64,000 bases of DNA from Marinobacter bohaiensis (GTDB lineage Bacteria; Pseudomonadota; Gammaproteobacteria; Pseudomonadales; Oleiphilaceae). The notes beneath the pieces are model-generated. The model ran no database searches, was not told the origin of the DNA, and saw only the letters and a list, made by a program, of their open reading frames with translations. Shown here one piece after another: positions 51,378-59,539 of the stretch; the stretch's first letter is position 1; each line of letters begins with the position of its first letter. The stretch is from positions 388,677 to 452,676 of the forward strand of contig NZ_QGEH01000002.1 of assembly GCF_003258515.1 (NCBI RefSeq). Reading direction: 5' to 3'. A program made the translations under genes and the position numbers.

Positions 51378-52948
51378 TGTTCCTGGAACCTCATCTCGGA
51401 CAGACGGTAATTGCGCTCGTAGGGATCGAAACTGAAGTCGAGCACCCGGTCGGACACCGCGGTTTGCTGGGTGTAGTAGGCCAGGGGAATCACCGGCATC
51501 TCGGCGGCGAGAATGGCGGACACCCGCTGGGCGTCCCGGCGATAGACCGCCGGATCGGTGGTGGCCTGCATGGCCTTCAGCAACGCCGGCACGTCATCGT
51601 TGTGCCAGCCCATGGCACCCCATTCGCCGCTGCCGCCGTCGCCGTAATCGGCGAGGAATACACCGAGGGGATCGGCTATGTTGCCGTAGTTACGGGCCAC
51701 CACCGCCGTCTCCAGGCTGCCGTCCAGATGCTTGCGCGGAATCGCACTGGCATTGACCACCTGGACCGACAGATCGATGCCCACGTCCCGCCACTGGGCC
51801 TGCACCACCGTGGCAATCACCATCAGCTCCGGCCGGTCGGCGTAGGTGATCATCTCCAGCTCGAAGCGCTCGCCGTCGCGCTGCAGGATGCCGTCGTCGC
51901 CGGGCGTCCATCCCAGCCCCGTCAGCAGTTGCCGCGCCTGTTCCGGATCGTGCGCCAGCTCGGGCAGGTCGTCCCGGTGCCAGTCGGCCATCGCCGGGGG
52001 CGCCAGCTGGTTGGCCTGGGAGTCCGGCACGCGCATCACCTGGCGCACCAGACTGGCGCGGTCCAGCGCCAGGCTCATCGCCCGCCGGGCGTCGCGCTCG
52101 GCCATGAACGGGTGGCTGGCGTTGAGCTTGATCTGGATGGTGCGCGGAATGGTGTCGGAGTGAACAGCCACGTCTTCGTGCCGGGTGAGCAGGTCGAGGC
52201 TGGCCGGGTCCAGGGTGTAGATAATGTCGGTCTGACCCGCCATCACCTGCAGCGCCCGGCTCTCGGCGCGGTGGCCGGTGAGGTAGGCGGCGCTCTCGAT
52301 GTGGGCCGGCTCGCCCCAGTAGTCGTCGAAGCGCTCAACTACCAGGCTGTGGGGCGGCTCGAAGGATCGGATCTGGTAGGGCCCGGTGCCGTACATCCAG
52401 TCCACCTGACCCTCACCGTGGAAGGACGCCGGAGACAGGATCGCGGCGGAGAAATGCGCCAGCACGGCCGGAAGCAGCGCGTAGGGGCGGGCGAGCGTGA
52501 CGGTCACCGTGCTCGGGCCCGCTTCCTCGATTCCTTCGATGGGCGCCTTGGCGATCACGCCGGGCTTGAGACGCGCCATGCGCAGGGCGTTGACCACGGC
52601 GGCGGCGTCCATCGGCGTACCGTCATGGAAGCGCACCCCATCGCGCAGCGTGAGGGTCCAGGTCAGGCCGTCGTCACTGGCGTGCCAGTCCGTGGCGAGG
52701 CCCGGCAGGAAGTTGCCCTGGTCGTCCACATCGAGCAGGGTTTCCGCCACCTGCATGCGGGTGTAGACGTAGCCATCCCGGGACGGATCCTGGCTGGTGA
52801 ATTCGAAGGGCCCGCCCAGGGTGAGCTGGTCCGGGTCCTGGTTGGGGGAACAGCCGGCCAGCAGGCAGAGGCCGATCATCCCCAACAGGCAGCGCCAAAA
52901 CGGCCTATCCGTAGCAAATCGTCCAGACATCGATGTGTGAGGCTCCAT
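51374..52948 (-). CDS. Opp/Dpp-type substrate-binding lipoprotein (family 5)
   Basis: A 524-residue SBP_bac_5-type lipoprotein. A lipobox Leu-Leu-Ala-Gly-Cys lies near Cys33, and the mature protein has the three-domain fold with Gly-Leu-Ala-Thr-Asp-Trp, Asp-Asp-Gly-Leu-Thr-Trp-Thr-Leu and Leu-Arg-Asp-Gly-Val-Arg-Phe-His-Asp-Gly motifs. Substrate cannot be read: peptide, nickel or a metallophore are all known. It heads a SBP-B-C-ATPase operon with a Fur-like box upstream, which makes iron or metallophore uptake a fair guess. Confidence 0.85.
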   Translation of the reverse strand: MEPHTSMSGRFATDRPFWRCLLGMIGLCLLAGCSPNQDPDQLTLGGPFEFTSQDPSRDGYVYTRMQVAETLLDVDDQGNFLPGLATDWHASDDGLTWTLTLRDGVRFHDGTPMDAAAVVNALRMARLKPGVIAKAPIEGIEEAGPSTVTVTLARPYALLPAVLAHFSAAILSPASFHGEGQVDWMYGTGPYQIRSFEPPHSLVVERFDDYWGEPAHIESAAYLTGHRAESRALQVMAGQTDIIYTLDPASLDLLTRHEDVAVHSDTIPRTIQIKLNASHPFMAERDARRAMSLALDRASLVRQVMRVPDSQANQLAPPAMADWHRDDLPELAHDPEQARQLLTGLGWTPGDDGILQRDGERFELEMITYADRPELMVIATVVQAQWRDVGIDLSVQVVNASAIPRKHLDGSLETAVVARNYGNIADPLGVFLADYGDGGSGEWGAMGWHNDDVPALLKAMQATTDPAVYRRDAQRVSAILAAEMPVIPLAYYTQQTAVSDRVLDFSFDPYERNYRLSEMRFQEQ

Positions 52949-52968
52949 CCGACAGAAAACAGGCGACG

Positions 52969-53021
52969 GATGTTATAACATATCAACATCAAGCAGCAAG
53001 ATGATAACGATAACCGATTTC
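52969..53021 (-). promoter_or_regulatory. Control region of the Opp-type operon with Fur-like box
   Basis: GATAACGATAACCGATTTC (53003-53021) matches the Fur consensus at 14 of 19 positions. A dyad GATGTT-N10-AACATC (52969-52990) contains TGTTATAACA, which supplies a -10 (TATAAC). On the minus strand TTGCTG lies 16 bp ahead of it as a -35. The Fur-like box lies just before that -35. The stretch 53022-53191 shows nothing else. Confidence 0.45.
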
Positions 53022-53191
53022 ATCAAGCGGGCGCATTAGCCGACGGCTTTCAGCATCGCCACGGGCAGTAGGGAGGCAGGAGTCGGATGAAAGAGCGGAG
53101 TGTATCGGCGATCGATGGACATCCTGCCTGGATTCGCGAACAAGGCGAGTTCAACGCCGCATGATCGGGAGCAGCGTCTTCGCCTCCCCGC

Positions 53192-54760
53192 CTACAACAA
53201 CCCCTCAATCGGCAACAGCGAGAAAAACCCCACGCTGAACCGCTTGAACCAGCCGGTGCCGGGCTCGGTGTCCCAGCGTTCGGTGCCATCGTCGGTTTCG
53301 CTGGTCCAGTAGAGGTCGCCGTCGTCGTCCAGGCGGACGCGGTAGGCCAGCTTGGGCACGGTTTCATCGAACGTCGCGACCAGCTGGCGGGCCAGGTTGG
53401 GGCTTTCGATCAAAAAGCCCAGCTCGGTATTCAGGTCATTGGAGCGCGGGTCGAAGTTGTAGGAGCCCACAAATACCCAGTTGCCGTCCACTTCGAAGGT
53501 CTTGGCATGCAGGCTCGTGGCCGAAGCGCCCACGGAGTCGATGGTCCTGGCCATCTCGGCGTGCTCGGGCAACGGTTTCATCTCGTACAGTTCGATGCCC
53601 GCTTCCAGCAGATCCTCCCGGTAGCGCGCATAGCCCGAGTGGACAATGGCGACGTCGGTCGCGCTGAGAGAGTTGGTCAGCACCCGCACCCGGATACCGC
53701 GTTCGGTCATGCGGCGCAGCGCGGCAACACCGGTCTCGGTCGGTATGAAATAGGGCGATACCAGGTTGAACTGCCGATTTACGGGCCCGATCGTCTCCGA
53801 CAACTGGCTCGACAGCAGGCCGTCCTCTTCCACGTAGCCCAACCCTTTGCCCGGCGCATCGCTGAAGACGCGCGTCCGGGCCCACTCCAGTTGAAGATCA
53901 CTCTCCCGGACCTCTTGCACGAAATCGGAGCGTTCGACGGCGCGCAGATAGTCCCGGGCCCGCTCAGTCTGGCGCACCCCTCGTATGGCGTCATCCAGAT
54001 GGTCGCGATCCACTTGCGACGCTGCGCCGAGGATCAGTTCGGCCGGGTAAGACGAGGCACTGCCCCAGTAACGGTCGAAATCCGAGGACACTTCCGAAAC
54101 CACCTCCCCCGCGACCATCACATCCAGGTCGCTGAACAGCACGTCCTCGGTGGCGCCGAAGTACTCGTCGCCCACGTTGCGCCCGCCGACCACCGAGATC
54201 AGGTTATCGGCGGTAAAAGACTTGTTGTGCATGCGCCGGTTCAGCCGCGAGAAGTCGGACACGAACCCCATCCAGCGGGCCGAGCGCACCACGAACGGAT
54301 TGAACAGGCGCAGATCCAGATTGGGGTGGGCATCAGCGGCGCGCAGCAGCGGGTCCATACCCGCCGTATTCATGTCGTCCAGCAGCAGCCGCACGCGCAC
54401 CCCACGATCCGCCGCCTGGATCAGGGCATCCAGCAGGAGCAGCCCGGTGGTGTCCGCCCGCCAGATGTAGTACTGCACGTCCAGCGTCCGATCCGCCATT
54501 TGCGCCATCAACACGCGAGTGGCAAACGCCTCCCGGGCGTTGGGCAGAGGATGGATGCCCGCAAGCCCCGGATGCGCCGCCAGCGGCTCGCTCGCGCTGC
54601 GACCGATGCGCGTCTCCCGCGCCTGGTCCTGCGGCAGCGCCCACGACGGCTCGCGGTTTTCCAGCGACGGCAGGGCCGCGCAGCCGATCACCAGCACGAG
54701 CGCCAATAACAGGACGGCCAGCAGCCCAACGGGACGGGGCAGTCGCTTGAGCAGGGGCAT
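53192..54760 (-). CDS. Phospholipase D/cardiolipin synthase-like lipoprotein
   Basis: A 522-residue protein with a lipobox ending at Cys27 and two HKD motifs, His178-Lys180-Asp185 and His418-Lys420-Asp425, as in cardiolipin synthase ClsC (YmdC). It would act on phospholipid headgroups. Unlike ClsC it has a predicted lipid anchor. The ATG at 54760 has AAAGGAGG upstream; a much longer in-frame reading to 55159 overlaps the ArsR gene and lacks sense. Monocistronic. Confidence 0.87.
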   Translation of the reverse strand: MPLLKRLPRPVGLLAVLLLALVLVIGCAALPSLENREPSWALPQDQARETRIGRSASEPLAAHPGLAGIHPLPNAREAFATRVLMAQMADRTLDVQYYIWRADTTGLLLLDALIQAADRGVRVRLLLDDMNTAGMDPLLRAADAHPNLDLRLFNPFVVRSARWMGFVSDFSRLNRRMHNKSFTADNLISVVGGRNVGDEYFGATEDVLFSDLDVMVAGEVVSEVSSDFDRYWGSASSYPAELILGAASQVDRDHLDDAIRGVRQTERARDYLRAVERSDFVQEVRESDLQLEWARTRVFSDAPGKGLGYVEEDGLLSSQLSETIGPVNRQFNLVSPYFIPTETGVAALRRMTERGIRVRVLTNSLSATDVAIVHSGYARYREDLLEAGIELYEMKPLPEHAEMARTIDSVGASATSLHAKTFEVDGNWVFVGSYNFDPRSNDLNTELGFLIESPNLARQLVATFDETVPKLAYRVRLDDDGDLYWTSETDDGTERWDTEPGTGWFKRFSVGFFSLLPIEGLL

Positions 54761-54888
54761 GATGGCCTCCTTTGCATCACCGCATCGCCCGGACCGCGTA
54801 CGGGTCCGCGACACGGCGCGGTCTGCACTTCCGGGCACCCAATAACGGTTATAGCTCCGCAGCGGCGATGGCGAAACCGGTATCCGAC

Positions 54889-55608
54889 TCAGCGCACACA
54901 GCGGATGGGCGGCTCGGGTTCGCGATCTTCCCCGCCCATCAGGTTCCGCAGGGAACGCTCCCCGGAATCGCTGAAGACAATCACCCGGGAGTTTTCCAGG
55001 CGGCGCGCCCAGCCCAGGGCTTCGATCCGGTCGAGGAAGGCCGCGCCCAGCGCACCGGCCAGATGATCCCGACGCGCGCTCCAGTCCAGACAGGCGCGAC
55101 AGAAGGTGCGTTTTGTGCGGGCCAACGCGTCGGTGTCGATCCCCAGTTGCCGGAACCACAACTGGCCGTGATCGGTCAGACGAAGCCCGCCACGTCCCTC
55201 CCGCAGCACACCATTCTCCAGCATGCCGTGGAAGGCATAGACGCCCATCTCGCCGGCCAGGTGGTCGTAACAGATGCGCGCCTTGCGCAGGGCGTGATCC
55301 CGGGGGCCGGTCCGCGGACGCTGGTCCTCGGCGATGGCCGTCATGCCCATCAGGGATTCCAGCAACTGCGCCACATCCGCACCCGCCAGCCGATAGTAGC
55401 GATGCCGTCCCTGGTGGACGACGTGGAGCAGGCCGGCCCCAAGCAGCTTGGCCAGGTGCGAGCTCATGGTCTGGCGGGTCACGCCGGCGTTGTCGGCCAG
55501 TTCGGTGGCGGTCAGCGCACAGCCTGACATCAACGTGGAAAGCGCCGCGGCCCGGGCGTTGTCACCGATCAGTGCCGCGACACGGACGATGTTCGGTCCC
55601 TCAGCCAT
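54889..55608 (-). CDS. ArsR-family regulator with long C-terminal domain
   Basis: A 239-residue protein with an ArsR-type winged HTH at about residues 20-85 ([15 protein letters not shown]). It lacks a simple Cys metal motif at the recognition helix. The C-terminal 140 residues ([12 protein letters not shown] region, two Cys in Phe-Cys-Arg-Ala-Cys) fit ArsR proteins with a ligand-binding extension. It is divergent from the NIPSNAP gene, with a near-perfect palindrome touching its own start. Confidence 0.82.
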   Translation of the reverse strand: MAEGPNIVRVAALIGDNARAAALSTLMSGCALTATELADNAGVTRQTMSSHLAKLLGAGLLHVVHQGRHRYYRLAGADVAQLLESLMGMTAIAEDQRPRTGPRDHALRKARICYDHLAGEMGVYAFHGMLENGVLREGRGGLRLTDHGQLWFRQLGIDTDALARTKRTFCRACLDWSARRDHLAGALGAAFLDRIEALGWARRLENSRVIVFSDSGERSLRNLMGGEDREPEPPIRCVR

Positions 55609-55610
55609 GG

Positions 55611-55626
55611 TTCGATCCGGGTCGAA
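55611..55626. promoter_or_regulatory. 16-bp palindrome at the ArsR start
   Basis: TTCGATCC-GGGTCGAA is a palindrome with one mismatch. It lies 2 bp before the ArsR ATG and 62 bp before the NIPSNAP gene. It fits an operator by which the ArsR-type protein blocks its own and the divergent operon. Confidence 0.5.
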
Positions 55627-55688
55627 TCGTCAGGCGGTGGTCGGGTGCTAGCGTCGTCATTGTCCAATACCTCACAGGGAAACGGTCC

Positions 55689-56036
55689 ATGAGTATCACT
55701 TGTATCATCCGCTATGAAATCGATCCGTTCCAGAGCGACGCCTTCCGGCAATATGCCGCAAACTGGGGACAGATCATTCCCCGCTGCGGTGGCCACCTGG
55801 TGGGCTACTTCCTGCCGCACGAAGGCACCAACAACGTCGCCTGGGGCCTGATCGCCTTTGCCAGTCTGGCCGACTACGAAACCTACCGGCGACGCCTGAA
55901 AACGGACGAGGCAGGCCGCGCCAACTTCACCCTCGCCCAGGAACAGCGTTTCATCCTGAAGGAGGAACGTACGTTTGTGGAGACGGTCGACAGCACCCTG
56001 GGCGTGGCGGCCCACCCGCAAGGAGACGCCCCATGA
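55689..56036 (+). CDS. NIPSNAP-family protein
   Basis: A 115-residue small protein of the NIPSNAP (dimeric alpha+beta barrel) family: [10 protein letters not shown] (about 4-13), [10 protein letters not shown] near the middle. Function in bacteria is unknown. It starts at 55689 behind AGGGAAA and overlaps the next gene by 4 bp. It is likely controlled by the divergent ArsR protein. Confidence 0.78.
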   Translation: MSITCIIRYEIDPFQSDAFRQYAANWGQIIPRCGGHLVGYFLPHEGTNNVAWGLIAFASLADYETYRRRLKTDEAGRANFTLAQEQRFILKEERTFVETVDSTLGVAAHPQGDAP

Positions 56037-56383
56037 TTGCCGTAATCTTTGAAGTGGAACCCCACGCCGGGCACCGGCAGGCCTACCTCGACACCGCCGC
56101 CGCCCTGCGCGCCCACCTGGAAACCATCGACGGATTCCTGTCGATCGAGCGCTTCGAAAGCCTGACCCAGCCGGGCAAGCTACTGTCGCTCTCCTTCTGG
56201 CGGGACGAAGCCGCCATCCGGCAGTGGCGGCAACTCGATGTGCACCGTGGCGCGCAGCACAAGGGTCGCCAAAGCTACTTCGCCGATTATCGGCTGCGGG
56301 TGGCCGGGGTGATCCGGGACTACGGCATGCACGACCGCGCCCAGGCGCCGGAAGACTCGCAGCAGGTGCATCCGGCCCGGTAG
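56033..56383 (+). CDS. Antibiotic biosynthesis monooxygenase-fold protein
   Basis: A 116-residue ABM-domain protein with Met-Ile-Ala-Val-Ile-Phe-Glu-Val at the start and [15 protein letters not shown] in the middle, the common pattern of the family. ATGA overlap with the NIPSNAP gene. Both are dimeric alpha+beta barrel proteins. Substrate unknown. Confidence 0.78.
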   Translation: MIAVIFEVEPHAGHRQAYLDTAAALRAHLETIDGFLSIERFESLTQPGKLLSLSFWRDEAAIRQWRQLDVHRGAQHKGRQSYFADYRLRVAGVIRDYGMHDRAQAPEDSQQVHPAR

Positions 56384-56432
56384 GCGGACGCCGGCGAGCC
56401 GACGAAGCCAGCCACGCTTCAGTGAGTGTCCG

Positions 56433-57398
56433 CTAGAACGCCGTGGTAATGAGGTAGGCGGTGTAGGCGCCGTACGCGACCATCAGCACCGCCCCTTCGA
56501 ACCGGTTGATCCGCCCCGGGCCGCGGAACCCGTAGCCGATCACGAACAGCGACAGGGTAAGGGCGGACATCACCATGATGTCGCGCCAGAACACCTCCGG
56601 CCCGACGCTCATAGGCTGGATCACGCCGGCCAGCCCCACCACCGCCAGCGTATTGAACAGGTTCGAGCCCAGCACGTTGCCCAGCGCCAGGTCGTGCTCG
56701 CCCTTGCGGGTGGCGATCACGGACGAGGCCAGCTCGGGCAGCGACGTGCCCACGGCGACAATCGTCAAACCGATGATCAGGTCACTGACGCCGAAGCCGC
56801 TGGCGATCTCCACCGCGCCCCACACCAGGATGCGGGAGCTGACGATCAGCAGCACCAGGCCCACCACCAGCCAGGTCAGCGAGCGGTTGAGCGGCATGGG
56901 ACGGGCATCCAGTTCCTGCGCCATCTCGCCGCCCAGCGGATCGGCCTTCTGACGCATACCCTGAACGATCGTCCAGCCCATCAGGCCGGCGAACACCACC
57001 AGCAGGACGATGGCTTCAAACCGCGTCACGCGGCCGTCCCAGAGCTGCCAGGCGGCGAGGGCGGTGACAAGCGCCAGTAGCGGCAGCTCCTTGCGCAGGA
57101 TCTGCGAATGCACCGCAATCGGCGCGATGACCGCCGTCAGGCCCAGGATCAGGGCGATGTTGGTGATGTTGGAGCCGTAAGCGTTGCCCAGGGCGATGCC
57201 CGGATTGCCCTGACTGGCCGCCAGCACCGACACCACCATCTCCGGCGCCGAGGTGCCAAAGCCCACCACCACCATGCCGATCAGCAAGGGCGGCATCCCG
57301 AAATGGCGGGCACTGGCGGCAGCCCCGTCGACAAAGCGGTCGGCACTCCAGACCAGCAGGGCCAATCCGGCGATTACGGCAATGAAAGCGAGCGTCAT
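56433..57398 (-). CDS. Calcium/sodium antiporter, YrbG-like
   Basis: A 321-residue CaCA-superfamily antiporter with ten predicted helices in two inverted repeats. The two alpha-repeats contain Gly-Phe-Gly-Thr-Ser-Ala-Pro-Glu and Ala-Val-Gly-Thr-Ser-Leu-Pro-Glu, the ion-binding motifs. It exports Ca2+ in exchange for Na+. Convergent with the ABM gene. Regulation not evident. Confidence 0.92.
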   Translation of the reverse strand: MTLAFIAVIAGLALLVWSADRFVDGAAASARHFGMPPLLIGMVVVGFGTSAPEMVVSVLAASQGNPGIALGNAYGSNITNIALILGLTAVIAPIAVHSQILRKELPLLALVTALAAWQLWDGRVTRFEAIVLLVVFAGLMGWTIVQGMRQKADPLGGEMAQELDARPMPLNRSLTWLVVGLVLLIVSSRILVWGAVEIASGFGVSDLIIGLTIVAVGTSLPELASSVIATRKGEHDLALGNVLGSNLFNTLAVVGLAGVIQPMSVGPEVFWRDIMVMSALTLSLFVIGYGFRGPGRINRFEGAVLMVAYGAYTAYLITTAF

Positions 57399-57513
57399 GG
57401 ATCGATTCCGGTTATGCGATGTAAAGCAGAGAGCGTTGGGCTGGGGTCATTATAGACACGGCATTGGCTAACTCATGACAGGAATGGCGAAAGAAACGGT
57501 GGTGTTTTGATGG

Positions 57514-57550
57514 ATACCCAATATGGGTATAAAATTACCCATATTGGGTA
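57514..57550 (+). promoter_or_regulatory. Paired palindromes before the MNT-HEPN genes (left copy)
   Basis: ATACCCA-ATA-TGGGTAT (57514-57530, perfect) and TACCCA-TAT-TGGGTA (57536-57550, perfect) lie with centres 21 bp apart, two helical turns. TATAAA within the first (57528-57533) can serve as -10 with TTGATG (57507-57512) as -35 at a 15-bp gap. The wHTH-containing MNT protein is the likely ligand. The same pair recurs after the HEPN gene at 58593-58629. Confidence 0.7.
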
Positions 57551-57560
57551 TAACAGGTTT

Positions 57561-58187
57561 ATGACGATGCCAACACATGACACCCGGTCTTCGAGAACGA
57601 GCCTGGCGGATGCCTTGTTTTCGAAAACCCGCCAAAAAATGCTGCGCCTTTTTTTTGCCAGCCAGGGAAAGGGCTTCTCCATTGCCGAGCTGATCGACCA
57701 GGCGAATGCCGGGTCCGGTGCGGTCCAACGGGAATTGGAGCGCCTCGTCGATAGCGGGCTCGTCAGGGCCAGAACGCTGGGGCGTCAGAAACGCTACCAG
57801 GCCAACGTGAACTCACCCATCTATTCGGAATTATCGTCACTGGTTGGCAAGATACTGGGGCCAGAACAGCACATTGCAGACGCTCTCCAATCGATTGCCG
57901 ACCAAATCAGCCTCGCGCTGATCTATGGCTCGGTGGCGCGCAAGACAGACCACGCCGACAGCGACATCGACCTCATGCTCGTCTCGGACTCGCTGACCCT
58001 GGAAGACGTTTTCGCAGCTGTGGAGCCGGTTGAATCCGCCCTTGGCCGTCCCATCAATCCCACGCTCTACAAGCACGAAGAGTTTGATAAGCGCAGGACG
58101 AGCAACAATCCGTTTCTGACGAAGGTCCTGGATGGACCCTATATACTGTTGAAAGGAAGCATCGATGAATACAGAAGCACTGGATAA
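57561..58187 (+). CDS. wHTH-nucleotidyltransferase (MNT) protein, antitoxin-type
   Basis: A 208-residue protein. Residues about 20-85 form a winged helix (Phe-Ser-Ile-Ala-Glu-Leu-Ile-Asp-Gln-Ala, then Val-Gln-Arg-Glu-Leu-Glu-Arg-Leu) and residues about 115-205 a minimal nucleotidyltransferase with Gly123-Ser124 and Asp135-x-Asp137. Such MNT proteins neutralise HEPN toxins, in some systems by nucleotidylating them. The start at 57561 is used; 57567 is possible. The 3-prime end overlaps the HEPN gene by 23 bp. The wHTH probably binds the flanking palindromes and represses the operon. Confidence 0.82.
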   Translation: MTMPTHDTRSSRTSLADALFSKTRQKMLRLFFASQGKGFSIAELIDQANAGSGAVQRELERLVDSGLVRARTLGRQKRYQANVNSPIYSELSSLVGKILGPEQHIADALQSIADQISLALIYGSVARKTDHADSDIDLMLVSDSLTLEDVFAAVEPVESALGRPINPTLYKHEEFDKRRTSNNPFLTKVLDGPYILLKGSIDEYRSTG

Positions 58188-58593
58188 CCTTGTCAGAACC
58201 GGCAAGCTTCACCATGAAGCGGCCGATTCAGGCGAGGTCCAAGGATTGATCCAGTCTGGCAGCACCCGGCTGAAAGACGCCAACCTGTCATCTCTAAGCC
58301 TGGAAAGCCGCTTTGACCTGTCATACAACGCGGCCCACGCCTTATCCCTGGCGGCGTTGCGCCATTTGGGTTATCGGTCGGATAATCGATACCTCGTATT
58401 TCAATGTCTGCAGCACACACTCAATCTCGCGGCTACCAAGTGGCGCGTCGTCGACCAGGCCCATCGGAAGCGCAACCTTGCGGAGTACGAAGGTATCATC
58501 GATGTTGACGAGGCAACCGTGGCCAGCCTGTTGGCCGTTGCCGAAGAGATCCGACTGGCCGTGATTGAGCTAACGCAACACGATCAAACCTGA
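58165..58593 (+). CDS. HEPN-domain protein, candidate toxin
   Basis: A 142-residue all-alpha HEPN protein. The RNase-type motif Arg-x5-His is Arg94-Val-Val-Asp-Gln-Ala-His100, followed by Arg-Lys-Arg-Asn. HEPN members cleave RNA and act as toxins when paired with an MNT protein, as here. Genes overlap by 23 bp, which keeps production in balance. The stop codon TGA (58591-58593) shares its last base with the first base of the right-hand palindrome pair. Confidence 0.8.
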   Translation: MNTEALDNLVRTGKLHHEAADSGEVQGLIQSGSTRLKDANLSSLSLESRFDLSYNAAHALSLAALRHLGYRSDNRYLVFQCLQHTLNLAATKWRVVDQAHRKRNLAEYEGIIDVDEATVASLLAVAEEIRLAVIELTQHDQT

Positions 58594-58629
58594 TACCCAA
58601 AATGGGCAAAATCTTACCCATTTTGGGTA
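58593..58629. repeat. Paired palindromes after the HEPN gene (right copy)
   Basis: TACCCA-AAA-TGGGCA (58594-58608, one mismatch) and TACCCA-TTT-TGGGTA (58615-58629, perfect), centres again 21 bp apart. Aligned with the left copy, 31 of 37 bases match in direct orientation, and ACAGG follows both. It is thus an imperfect direct repeat flanking the toxin-antitoxin genes. Confidence 0.75.
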
Positions 58630-58658
58630 GACAGGAAGCCTCCCCCCAACACCAACAC

Positions 58659-59435
58659 TCACTCGCCATCGGCAAAGAACGTCTCGTGCTTGCGGAACGG
58701 CCCGGTATTGTGGCTCGGCTCGAACGGCTTGAGCCCGTCCGCCTGGCTCAGTTGCGCCACCATCTGGCGGTTGAAGGGGGAATGGGTGGGGTCGGCGATG
58801 TAGGTGTGCCAGTCGACCCAGCGGGCCTCGGCGATCTCGTCCGTGTCCTGAATATCGATTGTTTCAGACGTCGGCGCCAGCCGGCACACGAAATAGAGAT
58901 TCGACTTGCCGAAGCGGAAGGGATGGCGCGTGGTGAAGCCGACGATGGACTGGAAGTCGGCCTCCACACCGGTTTCTTCCCAGACTTCCCGCACCACCGC
59001 TTCCTCGATGCGCTCCCCCAGCTCCACGTGGCCGCCCGGCAGCTTGAAGCCGGTCATGCCCTGTTCCCGGATCACCAGGATCTGACCCGCTCCGTTTGTC
59101 ACGATCGCGCCGGCGCCGATGGTGTGGGTGGGGATGAAGGGCACGAACTCGGTCGTGGGCGCCTTCAGGATCAGGGTCAGCTCGTCTTCCTGGCAGTTGT
59201 GGAACACAAAGCCCAGATCCGTAGCCATCGCCACAAGGTGCGACTGGCGAATCGACAGGGTCAGCCAGACGATGTTCTTGGCCTCGCGGCGGGCGAACGT
59301 GACGATGTCCTGAAGCGATTGATGAAAAGCGCCGGCGTCCTCCGGGATGACGTCCGTTTGGATGATAACGCCGTTGAACGGGTCCAGTTCGAACTGCAAA
59401 GCGGTACCTTTTGTTGGATAAAACGGCTGAAACAA
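58659..59435 (-). CDS. Nudix hydrolase with N-terminal pre-Nudix domain
   Basis: A 258-residue protein. Residues about 5-95 resemble the pre-Nudix domain of NUDT6-type proteins. Residues about 100-235 form the Nudix domain with the box Gly-x5-Glu-x7-Arg-Glu-x-x-Glu-Glu-x-Gly near 133-155. It hydrolyses nucleoside diphosphate-linked compounds; substrate unknown. The start is TTG at 59435 behind AGGTGG, as no early ATG exists. It converges on the right-hand palindrome pair of the MNT-HEPN module. Confidence 0.82.
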   Translation of the reverse strand: MFQPFYPTKGTALQFELDPFNGVIIQTDVIPEDAGAFHQSLQDIVTFARREAKNIVWLTLSIRQSHLVAMATDLGFVFHNCQEDELTLILKAPTTEFVPFIPTHTIGAGAIVTNGAGQILVIREQGMTGFKLPGGHVELGERIEEAVVREVWEETGVEADFQSIVGFTTRHPFRFGKSNLYFVCRLAPTSETIDIQDTDEIAEARWVDWHTYIADPTHSPFNRQMVAQLSQADGLKPFEPSHNTGPFRKHETFFADGE

Positions 59436-59539
59436 GCGAGCCCACCTGAGCCCGGGGCAATCGCTTCATCACGTGTTTATGGAGAGATTAACAGGGCATC
59501 TGCCGAGTTTCGCGCTCAAGACAATGTCTTCGCCCTAAC

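Noticed and set aside
51377..52978. Rightward 533-codon frame opposite the Opp-type binding protein
   Set aside because: No domain or ribosome site; the leftward gene has full family motifs and operon overlaps.
58593..58629. Right-hand palindrome pair as a terminator
   Set aside because: Stems of six A/T/C/G pairs with a 3-nt loop and no T-run, and close identity to the promoter-side copy, do not fit a terminator.
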